DNA of 64,000 nt from 66-474 sp044464225 (lineage in GTDB: Bacteria; Pseudomonadota; Gammaproteobacteria; Xanthomonadales; Rhodanobacteraceae): NCBI GenBank assembly GCA_044464225.1, contig JBIQLN010000006.1, positions 62,001-126,000 of the forward strand, given 5' to 3'. How positions within the stretch are numbered: the stretch's first letter is position 1; the number at the start of each line of letters is the position of its first letter. The notes under the pieces were generated by a model. The model had not been told where the DNA came from. It saw only the letters and a program-made list of their open reading frames with translations, and searched no databases. Positions 43,243 through 50,786 of the stretch are shown one piece after another. Position numbers and translations under genes: made by a program.

Positions 43243-44583
43243 TTGTCAAAGGAACGCCATGGTATCCGCGACCCGATCTGGGGGCTGGCGTGCCTGCTCG
43301 CGCTCTCGGCGTGTCTGCTGTTGTGGCACCACTACGGCATGAACCGATCGCTGCAGGTGACCGCCGCCGCCCCCTACACGATCTGGCCCTACGATGACCG
43401 TGCCATGGGTGGCAAGAGTGTCGGCGAGATCCGGAAAACGCCGTCCGCCATTGAGCTTCATTGCAGACTGAACGCCGAGTACGCCACGCCCTACTGTGGC
43501 TTCAGCGTATCCCTGTCGGAGACCACCCGTGGCATCGACCTGTCCCGCTTCAGCACGATCGCGCTGGACATCGATACCCCCGAAACGGACAAGTTGCCGG
43601 TGCGGGTGTATTTGCGCAACTTCGATCCGCGGTACGCGCGCGAGGGGGAGCCGGCCTCGCTGAAGGTCAACCAGATGCAGTACACCCCCCGCGAGGAACC
43701 CCGACCATTCGTGCTGCCGCTGCAAATCTTCCAGGTCGCGCAGTGGTGGATCGGCAGCCGCGACATCGCCCCGTCCGATTCGATGCCCGACCTCAGCAAC
43801 GTGACCGTGCTGGAGGTGGCCACCGGCGATTTCGCGATGGCCGGCGACTACACGGTCAGCGTCAAATCCATCGCGTTCCACGGCAAATGGATTTCCATGC
43901 TGCAATTGCTTTCGGTCATCCTGGCCCTGTGGATCATCGCGGCGCTGCTGTTCGTGACCGGCAGCATTCTGCGCTCCCGCCGGGCGGTGCGTGCCATCCA
44001 GCGCGAGAAGCTGGAGCTGGAACGCGTCAACGCCGCACTCGAGCTGCAGCGCCAGGAGCTCGAAACGGCGGCCACGCACGACGACCTGACCGGGCTGTAC
44101 AACCGGGCCGGCTTGCGCAACAGCCTCTATTCGCTGGTGATGCGGATGCGCGAGAAACACGGCGCATTGTCCGCGATCTTCATGGATGTGGATCATTTCA
44201 AAGCCATCAACGATCGCTACGGGCACCTGGCCGGCGACGAACTGCTGGCCGAACTTGCGGCATTCCTCAAGGGCCACACGCGCGAGGGCGATGGCCTGTG
44301 CCGCTGGGGTGGCGAGGAGTTCGTGCTGGTGTGCGGCGACACGCCACTGCAGTCGGCCTTCAACATCGCCGAAAAGCTCCGGGTGCTGATCAGCCGCAAC
44401 CTCTGGTCCAACAAGCTCGACCTGACCTGCAGCTTCGGCGTCGCCCAGATGGAGCCGCACGAGGATATCGGCAGCCTTTTCAGGCGCGCCGACGCGGCGC
44501 TGTACCACGCGAAACAGAATGGCAGGAATCGTGTCTCCTACAGCACCGGCGCGATGATCGTGGCCATGGACCGTGCCGCCTGA
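43243..44583 (+). CDS. Membrane diguanylate cyclase with periplasmic sensor domain
   Basis: A 446-residue protein. TM1 (about 12-29) and TM2 (about 218-241) enclose a 190-residue periplasmic domain rich in beta-strands and aromatic residues (FSTIALDIDTPETDKLPVRV). It resembles a jelly-roll, ligand-binding fold. A short coiled coil (250-276) leads to a GGDEF domain with active-site variant GGEEF (356-360), which is normally active, and DHFKAINDRYGHLAGD. It would make c-di-GMP in response to a periplasmic cue. The start is TTG with GGTGAGG upstream. No inhibitory RxxD site is evident. Confidence 0.87.
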   Translation: MSKERHGIRDPIWGLACLLALSACLLLWHHYGMNRSLQVTAAAPYTIWPYDDRAMGGKSVGEIRKTPSAIELHCRLNAEYATPYCGFSVSLSETTRGIDLSRFSTIALDIDTPETDKLPVRVYLRNFDPRYAREGEPASLKVNQMQYTPREEPRPFVLPLQIFQVAQWWIGSRDIAPSDSMPDLSNVTVLEVATGDFAMAGDYTVSVKSIAFHGKWISMLQLLSVILALWIIAALLFVTGSILRSRRAVRAIQREKLELERVNAALELQRQELETAATHDDLTGLYNRAGLRNSLYSLVMRMREKHGALSAIFMDVDHFKAINDRYGHLAGDELLAELAAFLKGHTREGDGLCRWGGEEFVLVCGDTPLQSAFNIAEKLRVLISRNLWSNKLDLTCSFGVAQMEPHEDIGSLFRRADAALYHAKQNGRNRVSYSTGAMIVAMDRAA

Positions 44584-44592
44584 AGGGCACAC

Positions 44593-45132
44593 TCAGAGCA
44601 GGCGTTGCCAATACGCCACGTCGATCCAGCGGTCGAACTTGAATCCGTTCTCGCGGAAATGCGCAACCTTCGTGAAGCCCAATCTTTCGTGCAGGGCCAC
44701 GCTGGCCGGGTTGGGCAGTGCAGCGCCGCCGATCACGCAATGGATGTTGCGCGCCCGCAGCTCGTCGAGCAGGTGGCGGTACAGCGCCGAGCCAAGTCCC
44801 AGACCCGTGTGGGCAGGCGCGAGGTAGATCGAGCTTTCCACCGCGAATCGATAACCGATGCGCTGTTTCCACGGCGAGGCATATGCATAGCCGGCCACCT
44901 CGCCGCCGCGCTCGAGCACCAGCCACGGCAACTTTCCGAGGACGGCACCCATCCTCGATTGCATCTCGGGGGTGTCGACCGGTCGTTCCTCGAACGTCAC
45001 GATGGTGTCGGTGACGTAACGGTTGTAGATCGCGCAGATCGCAGCCGCGTCTTCGAGCCTTGCCTCGCGTATCGCTCCCGAGGCCCGGGCGGCTTGCGTG
45101 GCACGGACACCGGATCGCGCTGGACGATTCAT
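44593..45132 (-). CDS. GNAT acetyltransferase, phosphinothricin/methionine sulfoximine acetyltransferase-like
   Basis: A 179-residue GNAT of the Pat/MnaT (YncA) type. IREARLEDAAAICAIYNRYV, FEERPVDTPEM, SIYLAPAHTGLGLGSALYRHLL (acetyl-CoA loop) and ALHERLGFTKVAHFRENGFKFDRW match that group. Members N-acetylate methionine derivatives or glutamine-synthetase inhibitors. Its place 23 bp after dinB in a run headed by glnA is notable, because methionine sulfoximine and phosphinothricin inhibit glutamine synthetase. That functional link is inference. ATG at 45132 is preferred over an in-frame TTG at 45150. Confidence 0.86.
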   Translation of the reverse strand: MNRPARSGVRATQAARASGAIREARLEDAAAICAIYNRYVTDTIVTFEERPVDTPEMQSRMGAVLGKLPWLVLERGGEVAGYAYASPWKQRIGYRFAVESSIYLAPAHTGLGLGSALYRHLLDELRARNIHCVIGGAALPNPASVALHERLGFTKVAHFRENGFKFDRWIDVAYWQRLL

Positions 45133-45155
45133 CGGGTCGGGCTCGGGCAATGCCG

Positions 45156-45668
45156 TCAGCGCGCCGCACGGACGCCGCGGCGCGCCGGCTCGCCCAGATG
45201 CAGGAAACGTGTGAACGTATCCCGCGGACGCTCGAGGCCATGCACGCCCAGCACCCGAGCCGCCATGCCGCGATGATTGCTGCCATGCGTGAGCAGATGC
45301 AGCAGGATCTCCTCGACCCGCATGCAGCCGCGGTCACCGTCGGTGAAGGTGAACTCGATCTCGCGCGCCAAGTCCGCCTGCGAGAGCCCCTCGGCATAGG
45401 CGATCAGCCAGCCGTCCGCCTCGGCCATCGCGGTTCGCAACGAGGCGAGGCTCGGCGTCTCGTCGGTGTTGTCGCCATCGAACCCGTGGGGTCGATCGCT
45501 GAGGTGGCCGATGAAGATGCGATCCACCACGTGCGTGTGGTTGAGGATGCGCGAGAAAAATCGCGCATCCTCGTCCGGAAGGGCGTGCCATTGGCGTTCG
45601 CCGAAATCGAGCAACTCCTGGTTGGCCCAGGCCTTGTAGCGGAATGCATCGCCGAAAGCCCGGGACAT
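45156..45668 (-). CDS. DinB-family (DUF664-like) metal-binding protein
   Basis: A 170-residue four-helix-bundle protein. The three putative metal-binding His residues are in ILNHTHVVDRIFIGHL and LLTHGSNHRGM, and the N-terminal FRYKAWANQELL is characteristic. DinB/YfiT-like proteins often act as thiol-dependent transferases or hydrolases, but the substrate here is unknown; it is not the polymerase DinB. It begins 14 bp after the glnA stop and is probably transcribed with it. Confidence 0.87.
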   Translation of the reverse strand: MSRAFGDAFRYKAWANQELLDFGERQWHALPDEDARFFSRILNHTHVVDRIFIGHLSDRPHGFDGDNTDETPSLASLRTAMAEADGWLIAYAEGLSQADLAREIEFTFTDGDRGCMRVEEILLHLLTHGSNHRGMAARVLGVHGLERPRDTFTRFLHLGEPARRGVRAAR

Positions 45669-45682
45669 GGCCGCCACCCTTC

Positions 45683-47092
45683 TCAGAGCGAGTAATACAT
45701 CTGGTACTCGAGGGGATGGGTCGATGCACGGTAGGCAGTGACTTCCTTCATCTTGGTCGCGATGTAGGCATCGATGAAGTCGTCGCTCATCACGCCGCCG
45801 GCCTTCAGGAACTCGCGGTCGCGATCCAGCGCTTCCAGCGCACCGTCGAGCGACGCGCAAACCTGCGGGATGTTGCGTTCTTCCTCCGGCGGCAGGTCGT
45901 AGAGATCCTTGTCCATCGCCGGACCGGGATCGGTCTTGTTGAGGATGCCGTCGAGCCCGGCCATCATCAGCGCGGTGAACGTGAGGTAGCCCGAATTCAT
46001 GGGGTCGGGGAAGCGCACTTCCACGCGGCGACCCTTCGGATTGCTGACGTACGGAATGCGGCACGACGCGGAGCGGTTGCGCGCGGAGTAGGCCAGCATC
46101 ACCGGCGCTTCGAAGCCCGGCACCAGGCGCTTGTAGGAATTGGTGGTGGAATTGGAGAACGCGTTGATCGCGCGGGCATGCTTGAAGATGCCGCCGATGT
46201 ACCACAGCGCCAGTTGCGACAAGCCGCCGTACAGTTCGCCCGCGAACAGGTTCTTGCCATCCTTGCTGAGCGACTGGTGCACGTGCATGCCGGAGCCGTT
46301 GTCGCCGACCACCGGCTTGGCCATGAAGGTGGCGGTCTTGCCGTTGGCGTGGGCGACGTTGCGGATCACGTACTTCATCGTCTGCAGGTCGTCGGCCTTG
46401 TGCAGCAGCGTGTTGAACCTGACCCCGATCTCGCACTGGCCCGCATTGGCGACCTCGTGGTGGTGCACCTCGACCGTCTGCCCGAGCGATTCCAGGACGG
46501 TGCACATTTCCGCGCGCAAATCGTGCAGCGAATCGACCGGCGGCACCGGGAAATAACCGCCCTTCACGCCGGGGCGATGTCCGTGGTTGCCTTCGTCGTA
46601 CTTGTAGCGCGACGCCCACGCGGCCTCCTCCGAACCGATCTCGTAGAACACCCGGCCCATGTCGTTCTGCCAGCGCACCGAATCGAAAATGAAGAATTCA
46701 GGTTCGGGGCCGAAGAACGCGGTGTCGGCGACGCCGGTGGACTTGAGGAACGCCTCCGCACGCCGCGCGATCGAACGGGGGTCGCGCGAATACGCCTGCA
46801 TCGTGGACGGTTCCAGCACGTCGCACAGGATGTTGATCTGCTTGTGGGCGGCAAACGGATCGATGAACGCGGTGGCGGGGTCGGGCATCAGCACCATGTC
46901 CGACTCGTTGATGCCCTTCCAGCCGGTAATGGACGAGCCATCGAACATCTTGCCGTCTTCGAAGGTGTCGGCATCGATGGCGTGCGCAGGGAAGCTGACG
47001 TGGTGTTCGACGCCGCGCATGTCGGCGAAGCGCAGGTCGATGAATTCGACGTTTTCGGACTTGATGGTTTCGAGGACTTTGTCGGCGGTCAT
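45683..47092 (-). CDS. glnA: Glutamine synthetase, type I
   Basis: A 469-residue dodecameric-type enzyme fixing ammonia onto glutamate. It has FDGSSITGW, the active-site NGSGMHVHQSL, the ATP-binding KPVVGDNGSG and the adenylylation Tyr in KDLYDLPPEE, so control by GlnE is expected. The start is ATG at 47092 (MTADKVLETIKSEN). A consensus sigma-54 promoter lies 34-49 bp upstream and an NtrC box beyond it. It heads a probable glnA-dinB-GNAT transcript. Confidence 0.98.
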   Translation of the reverse strand: MTADKVLETIKSENVEFIDLRFADMRGVEHHVSFPAHAIDADTFEDGKMFDGSSITGWKGINESDMVLMPDPATAFIDPFAAHKQINILCDVLEPSTMQAYSRDPRSIARRAEAFLKSTGVADTAFFGPEPEFFIFDSVRWQNDMGRVFYEIGSEEAAWASRYKYDEGNHGHRPGVKGGYFPVPPVDSLHDLRAEMCTVLESLGQTVEVHHHEVANAGQCEIGVRFNTLLHKADDLQTMKYVIRNVAHANGKTATFMAKPVVGDNGSGMHVHQSLSKDGKNLFAGELYGGLSQLALWYIGGIFKHARAINAFSNSTTNSYKRLVPGFEAPVMLAYSARNRSASCRIPYVSNPKGRRVEVRFPDPMNSGYLTFTALMMAGLDGILNKTDPGPAMDKDLYDLPPEEERNIPQVCASLDGALEALDRDREFLKAGGVMSDDFIDAYIATKMKEVTAYRASTHPLEYQMYYSL

Positions 47093-47125
47093 GGGCGGCT
47101 CGGAGGTGGACGGATGGCTGGAAAG

Positions 47126-47141
47126 TGCAAGGGGCGTGCCA
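47126..47141 (-). promoter_or_regulatory. Sigma-54 (RpoN) promoter of glnA
   Basis: On the glnA strand the sequence is TGGCACGCCCCTTGCA. It matches the consensus TGGCACG-N4-TTGCA completely, with correct GG/GC spacing. Transcription would start about 10-12 bp downstream, giving a leader of roughly 23 bases. Confidence 0.85.
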
Positions 47142-47191
47142 GTCGTGGTGGCTTTTGAATCCAATGACTTGCCGGTACATGGTGAACCATG

Positions 47192-47208
47192 CGCACCACC
47201 ATGGTGCG
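47192..47208 (-). promoter_or_regulatory. NtrC-type enhancer site upstream of glnA
   Basis: CGCACCATGGTGGTGCG on the glnA strand keeps both GCACCA and TGGTGC half-sites with enteric NtrC spacing. It lies about 85 bp upstream of the predicted start, a usual enhancer position. A second inverted GGTGC/GCACC pair lies just beyond, at 47203-47219, in the opposite arrangement and with less support. Confidence 0.65.
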
Positions 47209-47236
47209 GCACTTGCACCGTTCGTGTGCGCCCGGT

Positions 47237-47575
47237 TCAGGCCAGCTTCGCACCCGGCGGTACCGGTTTGTCGGGCACGCACAGCGCGACATCGCCGTTC
47301 GCATCATGGAACCCGGTAACCAGGCATTCGCTCATCACCGGTCCGACCTGCTTGTTCGGGAAATTCACCACGCCCACTACCAGCTTGCCGAGCAACTCCT
47401 GCGGCTGGTACAGGCCGGTGATCTGCGCGCTGGATTTGCGGATACCGATTTCTTCGCCGAAATCGACCTGCAGCACGTAGGCGGGCTTGCGGGCTTCGGG
47501 GAAGGGACGGGCATCGACGATGCGACCCACCCGCAGCTCGACCTTCGAAAAGTCGTCCCAGGTTATCGTTTCCAT
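47237..47575 (-). CDS. csaA: tRNA-binding domain protein CsaA
   Basis: A 112-residue EMAP/MetG-C-terminal-type OB-fold protein. WDDFSKVELRVGRIVDARPFPEARKPAY, VDFGEEIGIRKSSAQI and GVVNFPNKQVGP (each seen in the protein) are the CsaA signature. In Bacillus it binds tRNA and acts as an export chaperone; the role in proteobacteria is unclear. The start METITWDDF at 47575 is preferred. Its 5' end faces hemJ; its 3' end abuts the glnA control region. Confidence 0.9.
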   Translation of the reverse strand: METITWDDFSKVELRVGRIVDARPFPEARKPAYVLQVDFGEEIGIRKSSAQITGLYQPQELLGKLVVGVVNFPNKQVGPVMSECLVTGFHDANGDVALCVPDKPVPPGAKLA

Positions 47576-47724
47576 CTGGTGCTGCCATGGCACTCACGAA
47601 GACGTGCATACTAGCCGCCCACGCAGCGCCACAACGAGCTGTCGATCGCGCGGCGGCCGCACGCCCGGCCCGGCGAATGGCCGTTGCCCCGTTGCATTCG
47701 TCTTCGATGCTCCCTGGAGTGACC

Positions 47725-48147
47725 ATGTTGCCCCTGTGGCTGAAAGCCTTCCACATCATCGGCGTGGTCACCTGGTTTGCCGGCCTGTTCTACCTGCCGC
47801 GCTTGTTCGTGTATCACGCCGAAGCCGGCGAGCCCGCGGTGCGCGATCGTTTCAGGACCATGGAACGCCGGCTGCTCGTGATGACCCACATCGGTGGGGC
47901 GCTCGCGATCGCGTTCGGCATCGCCACGCTCGCGACGGAATCGTTCTATCTGCATGCAGGCTGGATGCACCTGAAACTGCTGCTGGTGCTGCTGCTGGTG
48001 CTCTACCACGTGACGCTGGTGAAGCTCACCCGCGATTTTGCCCGCGATCGCTGCCAATGGTCATCGCGCAAGCTGCGCGGCTTCAACGAAATCCCCGGCG
48101 TGCTGTTGCTGGCGATCGTCATCCTGGCCGTGGTCAAGCCGTTCTAG
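47725..48147 (+). CDS. hemJ: Protoporphyrinogen IX oxidase HemJ
   Basis: A 140-residue membrane protein with four hydrophobic helices. KAFHIIGVVTWFAGLFYLPR at the N-terminus contains the conserved His and Trp; RLFVYHAEA and GWMHLKLLLVL follow. HemJ oxidises protoporphyrinogen IX in heme synthesis in organisms without HemG or HemY. ATG at 47725 has GGAG upstream; the open frame extends further 5' without family match. Confidence 0.92.
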   Translation: MLPLWLKAFHIIGVVTWFAGLFYLPRLFVYHAEAGEPAVRDRFRTMERRLLVMTHIGGALAIAFGIATLATESFYLHAGWMHLKLLLVLLLVLYHVTLVKLTRDFARDRCQWSSRKLRGFNEIPGVLLLAIVILAVVKPF

Positions 48148-48246
48148 AGGCGGTGCCTCTTGCCGGCCTGAGGCAAGCGATACCCCGGACACACTTCCGG
48201 GCCTGCGGCTTGGTATAGTTTTGGCGACGCGGGGGGAGTTTCCCAC

Positions 48247-50784
48247 ATGGCATCGCAGTTGTCCCAGCAGAAGCCCGATGCGGAGCTGCAGGCGGCGTTC
48301 CGGCAGCATTTGCCGCAACGCCTGCGCACGCTGCTCCGGCGCGCGCGTGCGCAATGCCGCAGCGGATGGGACTGCAACGTGCTGCGTACGCTGCACGACG
48401 AAATCGCGCAGCTCGCCGGCGCCTGCGGACGTTACGGCATGCTGGAAACCGGCGAGCGCCTGCTGGCGCTGGAATCGGCGATGGCACCCGCCGTCAACGC
48501 CAACCAGGTTCCGGATGCCGCGGCGACCGCCGGCATCGACGCACTGCTGGACAGCCTTCGGCCGCATCTGCAACAAACATCACGCGGTCCCGGCCTGCCC
48601 GCCTGGATGCAGGACCCGCCACCCATCGCGGGCAAGGCGCCGTTCCCGCGCTGCGACACCCCGCCATCAGGGTATTGGCTGCAGCTCGGCATCACCGATG
48701 CCGTCGCTGTCCCCAGCGGCAACGCGGCCAATGAAGCACCGGCGCCCAGGCCCGAGATGCCGCCGGTCCCCGACCACCCGCGCGGGCCGCGCGTGCGGAT
48801 CGTCAACGACGACGATCCGCTGATCAACGAACTGCTGTTGCGCCTCGACCAGCAGGGCTGCGACGTGGCGTTGCTCGACCACATGCAGGGTCTGCTGGAG
48901 CAACTGCAGGGCGCGCCACCCGATCTCGTCATCCTGGTGGCCGATGCAGGCACGCCCCTGGAACAACTCGCCAGCAGCCTGCGCGAAGCGCGGCGCGATC
49001 CGGCGCATCGGGTCCATTTGCTGGCGCTGTTGCGCGAAACCGACGTCGAGTTGCGCCTGCGGGCGCTGCGGGCGGGCGCCGACCGCTGCATCGCGCTGCC
49101 CGCGACGCCGGGCGAGACGATAGGTGCTGCGCTGGAACTGGCGATGGTGGACGAAGAAAGCCCGTACCGGGTCCTGATCGTGGACGACGATGCTCCACAG
49201 GCGTTGTTTGCACAGGCGATTTTGCGCCGGGCCGGCATGGAAACGCGCGTGCTGGGCGAATCGCTGGCGGTGCTGGAGGAACTGGACCGTTTCCAGCCGG
49301 ATCTTTTGCTGCTCGACCTCAACATGCCCGATTGCGACGGCTTCGAACTGACCGCGCTGATCCGCGAACGCGAGGGCTACGTGAATACGCCGATCGTGTT
49401 CCTGTCCGGCGACCAGGACGAGGATCGACAATTCGCCGCGCTGGACGCGGGGGGCGACGATTTCCTGATGAAACCGATCCGCCCGACGCACCTGGTCGCA
49501 GCGGTGACCAATCGCGTGCGCCGCGCGCGCGCCGCGGCCTCGCGCACCCGCCGCCGCCGGCGCCGCGACGCCGCGACCGGCCTGCACGAACGCGCGCAAC
49601 TGCTCGACGCCCTGTCCGAACACCTGGCCGCGGCGGGCGGTTATGCCGCGCAGGGCGGCCTGCTGGCCGTGGAACTGCGCGACGCCACGATCCTGCGCGA
49701 CCGCATCGGCCTGGCGGCCTTCGACCAGGTCCTCACGCAACTCGGCGATTTCATCCTGCGCCACGCCCGCACCGGCTACATGACGGCGCGCCACGGCCAT
49801 GCGGCATTCCTGATCTTCTCGACCGCCCGCAGCGAACGCGACCTCGTGGCCCTGGCCCGGGAACTGGTGACGGCCGCGGATGACGAGCGCTTCGGCGCCC
49901 ACGCCACCGCGGTGCGGCTGGACGCGGCGGTGTGCGCCTTCGATGCCACCACCAGCGAATCGGCGGTGGCACTGGCGGCGGTACAGCAAACCCTGACGGT
50001 GGCGCGCACGCAGGCCGACCGCGTGGCCGTGCACTCCGCGCTCGGCCCCGACCCGAACGCGCTCGCCCAGCGGATTTCCGCTGCCCTGGCGCACGGCTCG
50101 TTCGATCTGGTGTTCCAGCCGATCATCCCCATCCGGGGCGCCGCCGGCCCTCACTACCAGGCCCTGCTGCGACTGCAACACGGGGAGCAGGAATTCCTCG
50201 CGGCCGAATTGATCCCGGCCGCCATCCGCGCCGGTTACATCGCGGCGGTGGACGCATGGGTGGTCGGTCATTGCATCCGCGTTCTGGCGCAGCACCAGCG
50301 CGAAGGGGATCAGGTTTGCCTGTTCGCCAGCCAGTCGTTGCAGGGCTGGGCGGATCACGGCCGGCGGGGGCAACTCGCCGCGCGGCTCGCGACCACCGGT
50401 GTGGCGCCGGAATCGCTGGTGCTGGAATTCCGCTGCGAGGAGGCCCGCAACAATCTCCGCGCGCTGGTCGAACTGGCCCCGGAGCTGAAGCGCGCCGGCG
50501 TGCGCCTGTGCCTCGCCGGCGTCGATCCCGAAGCCGTCAACGCGGGCTGGACCGGACACCTCCCGCTCGATTTCATCAAGCTGGCACCCGATCTTGCCGA
50601 TGGCGACCTGGAAACCGTCGTCCAGGGGGCCCACTCGCACAACCTGCGCGTGATCGCGCCGCGCATCGAAACCGTGGCGCGCGCCGAGCAACTGCGCGAA
50701 GCCAGCGTCGACATGCTGCAAGGCAACCACTTCCGGCCGCCCGCCGCCAGGCTCGATCATTCGTTTCCCGAGCAGGGAAGCTGA
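48247..50784 (+). CDS. HPt-REC-REC-GGDEF-EAL signalling protein with degenerate output domains
   Basis: An 845-residue soluble protein. An HPt-like helical bundle (about 10-105, candidate His50 in TLHDEIAQLAGACG) is followed by a degenerate receiver (about 181-300). An intact receiver comes next (307-425, Asp357 in LLLLDLNMPDCDG, Lys409). A poly-Arg linker then leads to a GGDEF-like domain whose signature reads GHAAF (517-521). The EAL-like domain lacks the catalytic residues: EAL is QAL (638-640), DDFG is LAGV and the Asn is lost, while Lys778 and Glu808 remain. It therefore probably neither makes nor degrades c-di-GMP but may bind it or act as a scaffold. The kinase gene starts 2 bp after its stop. 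Confidence 0.85.
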   Translation: MASQLSQQKPDAELQAAFRQHLPQRLRTLLRRARAQCRSGWDCNVLRTLHDEIAQLAGACGRYGMLETGERLLALESAMAPAVNANQVPDAAATAGIDALLDSLRPHLQQTSRGPGLPAWMQDPPPIAGKAPFPRCDTPPSGYWLQLGITDAVAVPSGNAANEAPAPRPEMPPVPDHPRGPRVRIVNDDDPLINELLLRLDQQGCDVALLDHMQGLLEQLQGAPPDLVILVADAGTPLEQLASSLREARRDPAHRVHLLALLRETDVELRLRALRAGADRCIALPATPGETIGAALELAMVDEESPYRVLIVDDDAPQALFAQAILRRAGMETRVLGESLAVLEELDRFQPDLLLLDLNMPDCDGFELTALIREREGYVNTPIVFLSGDQDEDRQFAALDAGGDDFLMKPIRPTHLVAAVTNRVRRARAAASRTRRRRRRDAATGLHERAQLLDALSEHLAAAGGYAAQGGLLAVELRDATILRDRIGLAAFDQVLTQLGDFILRHARTGYMTARHGHAAFLIFSTARSERDLVALARELVTAADDERFGAHATAVRLDAAVCAFDATTSESAVALAAVQQTLTVARTQADRVAVHSALGPDPNALAQRISAALAHGSFDLVFQPIIPIRGAAGPHYQALLRLQHGEQEFLAAELIPAAIRAGYIAAVDAWVVGHCIRVLAQHQREGDQVCLFASQSLQGWADHGRRGQLAARLATTGVAPESLVLEFRCEEARNNLRALVELAPELKRAGVRLCLAGVDPEAVNAGWTGHLPLDFIKLAPDLADGDLETVVQGAHSHNLRVIAPRIETVARAEQLREASVDMLQGNHFRPPAARLDHSFPEQGS

Positions 50785-50786
50785 GG

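Noticed and set aside
45156..45668. DNA polymerase IV (also called DinB)
   Set aside because: The protein is 170 residues with a His-rich helical bundle; it shares only the name with the polymerase.
48247..50784. Active bifunctional diguanylate cyclase/phosphodiesterase
   Set aside because: The GGDEF signature is GHAAF and the EAL domain lacks the Glu, Asn and Asp pair needed for metal binding.
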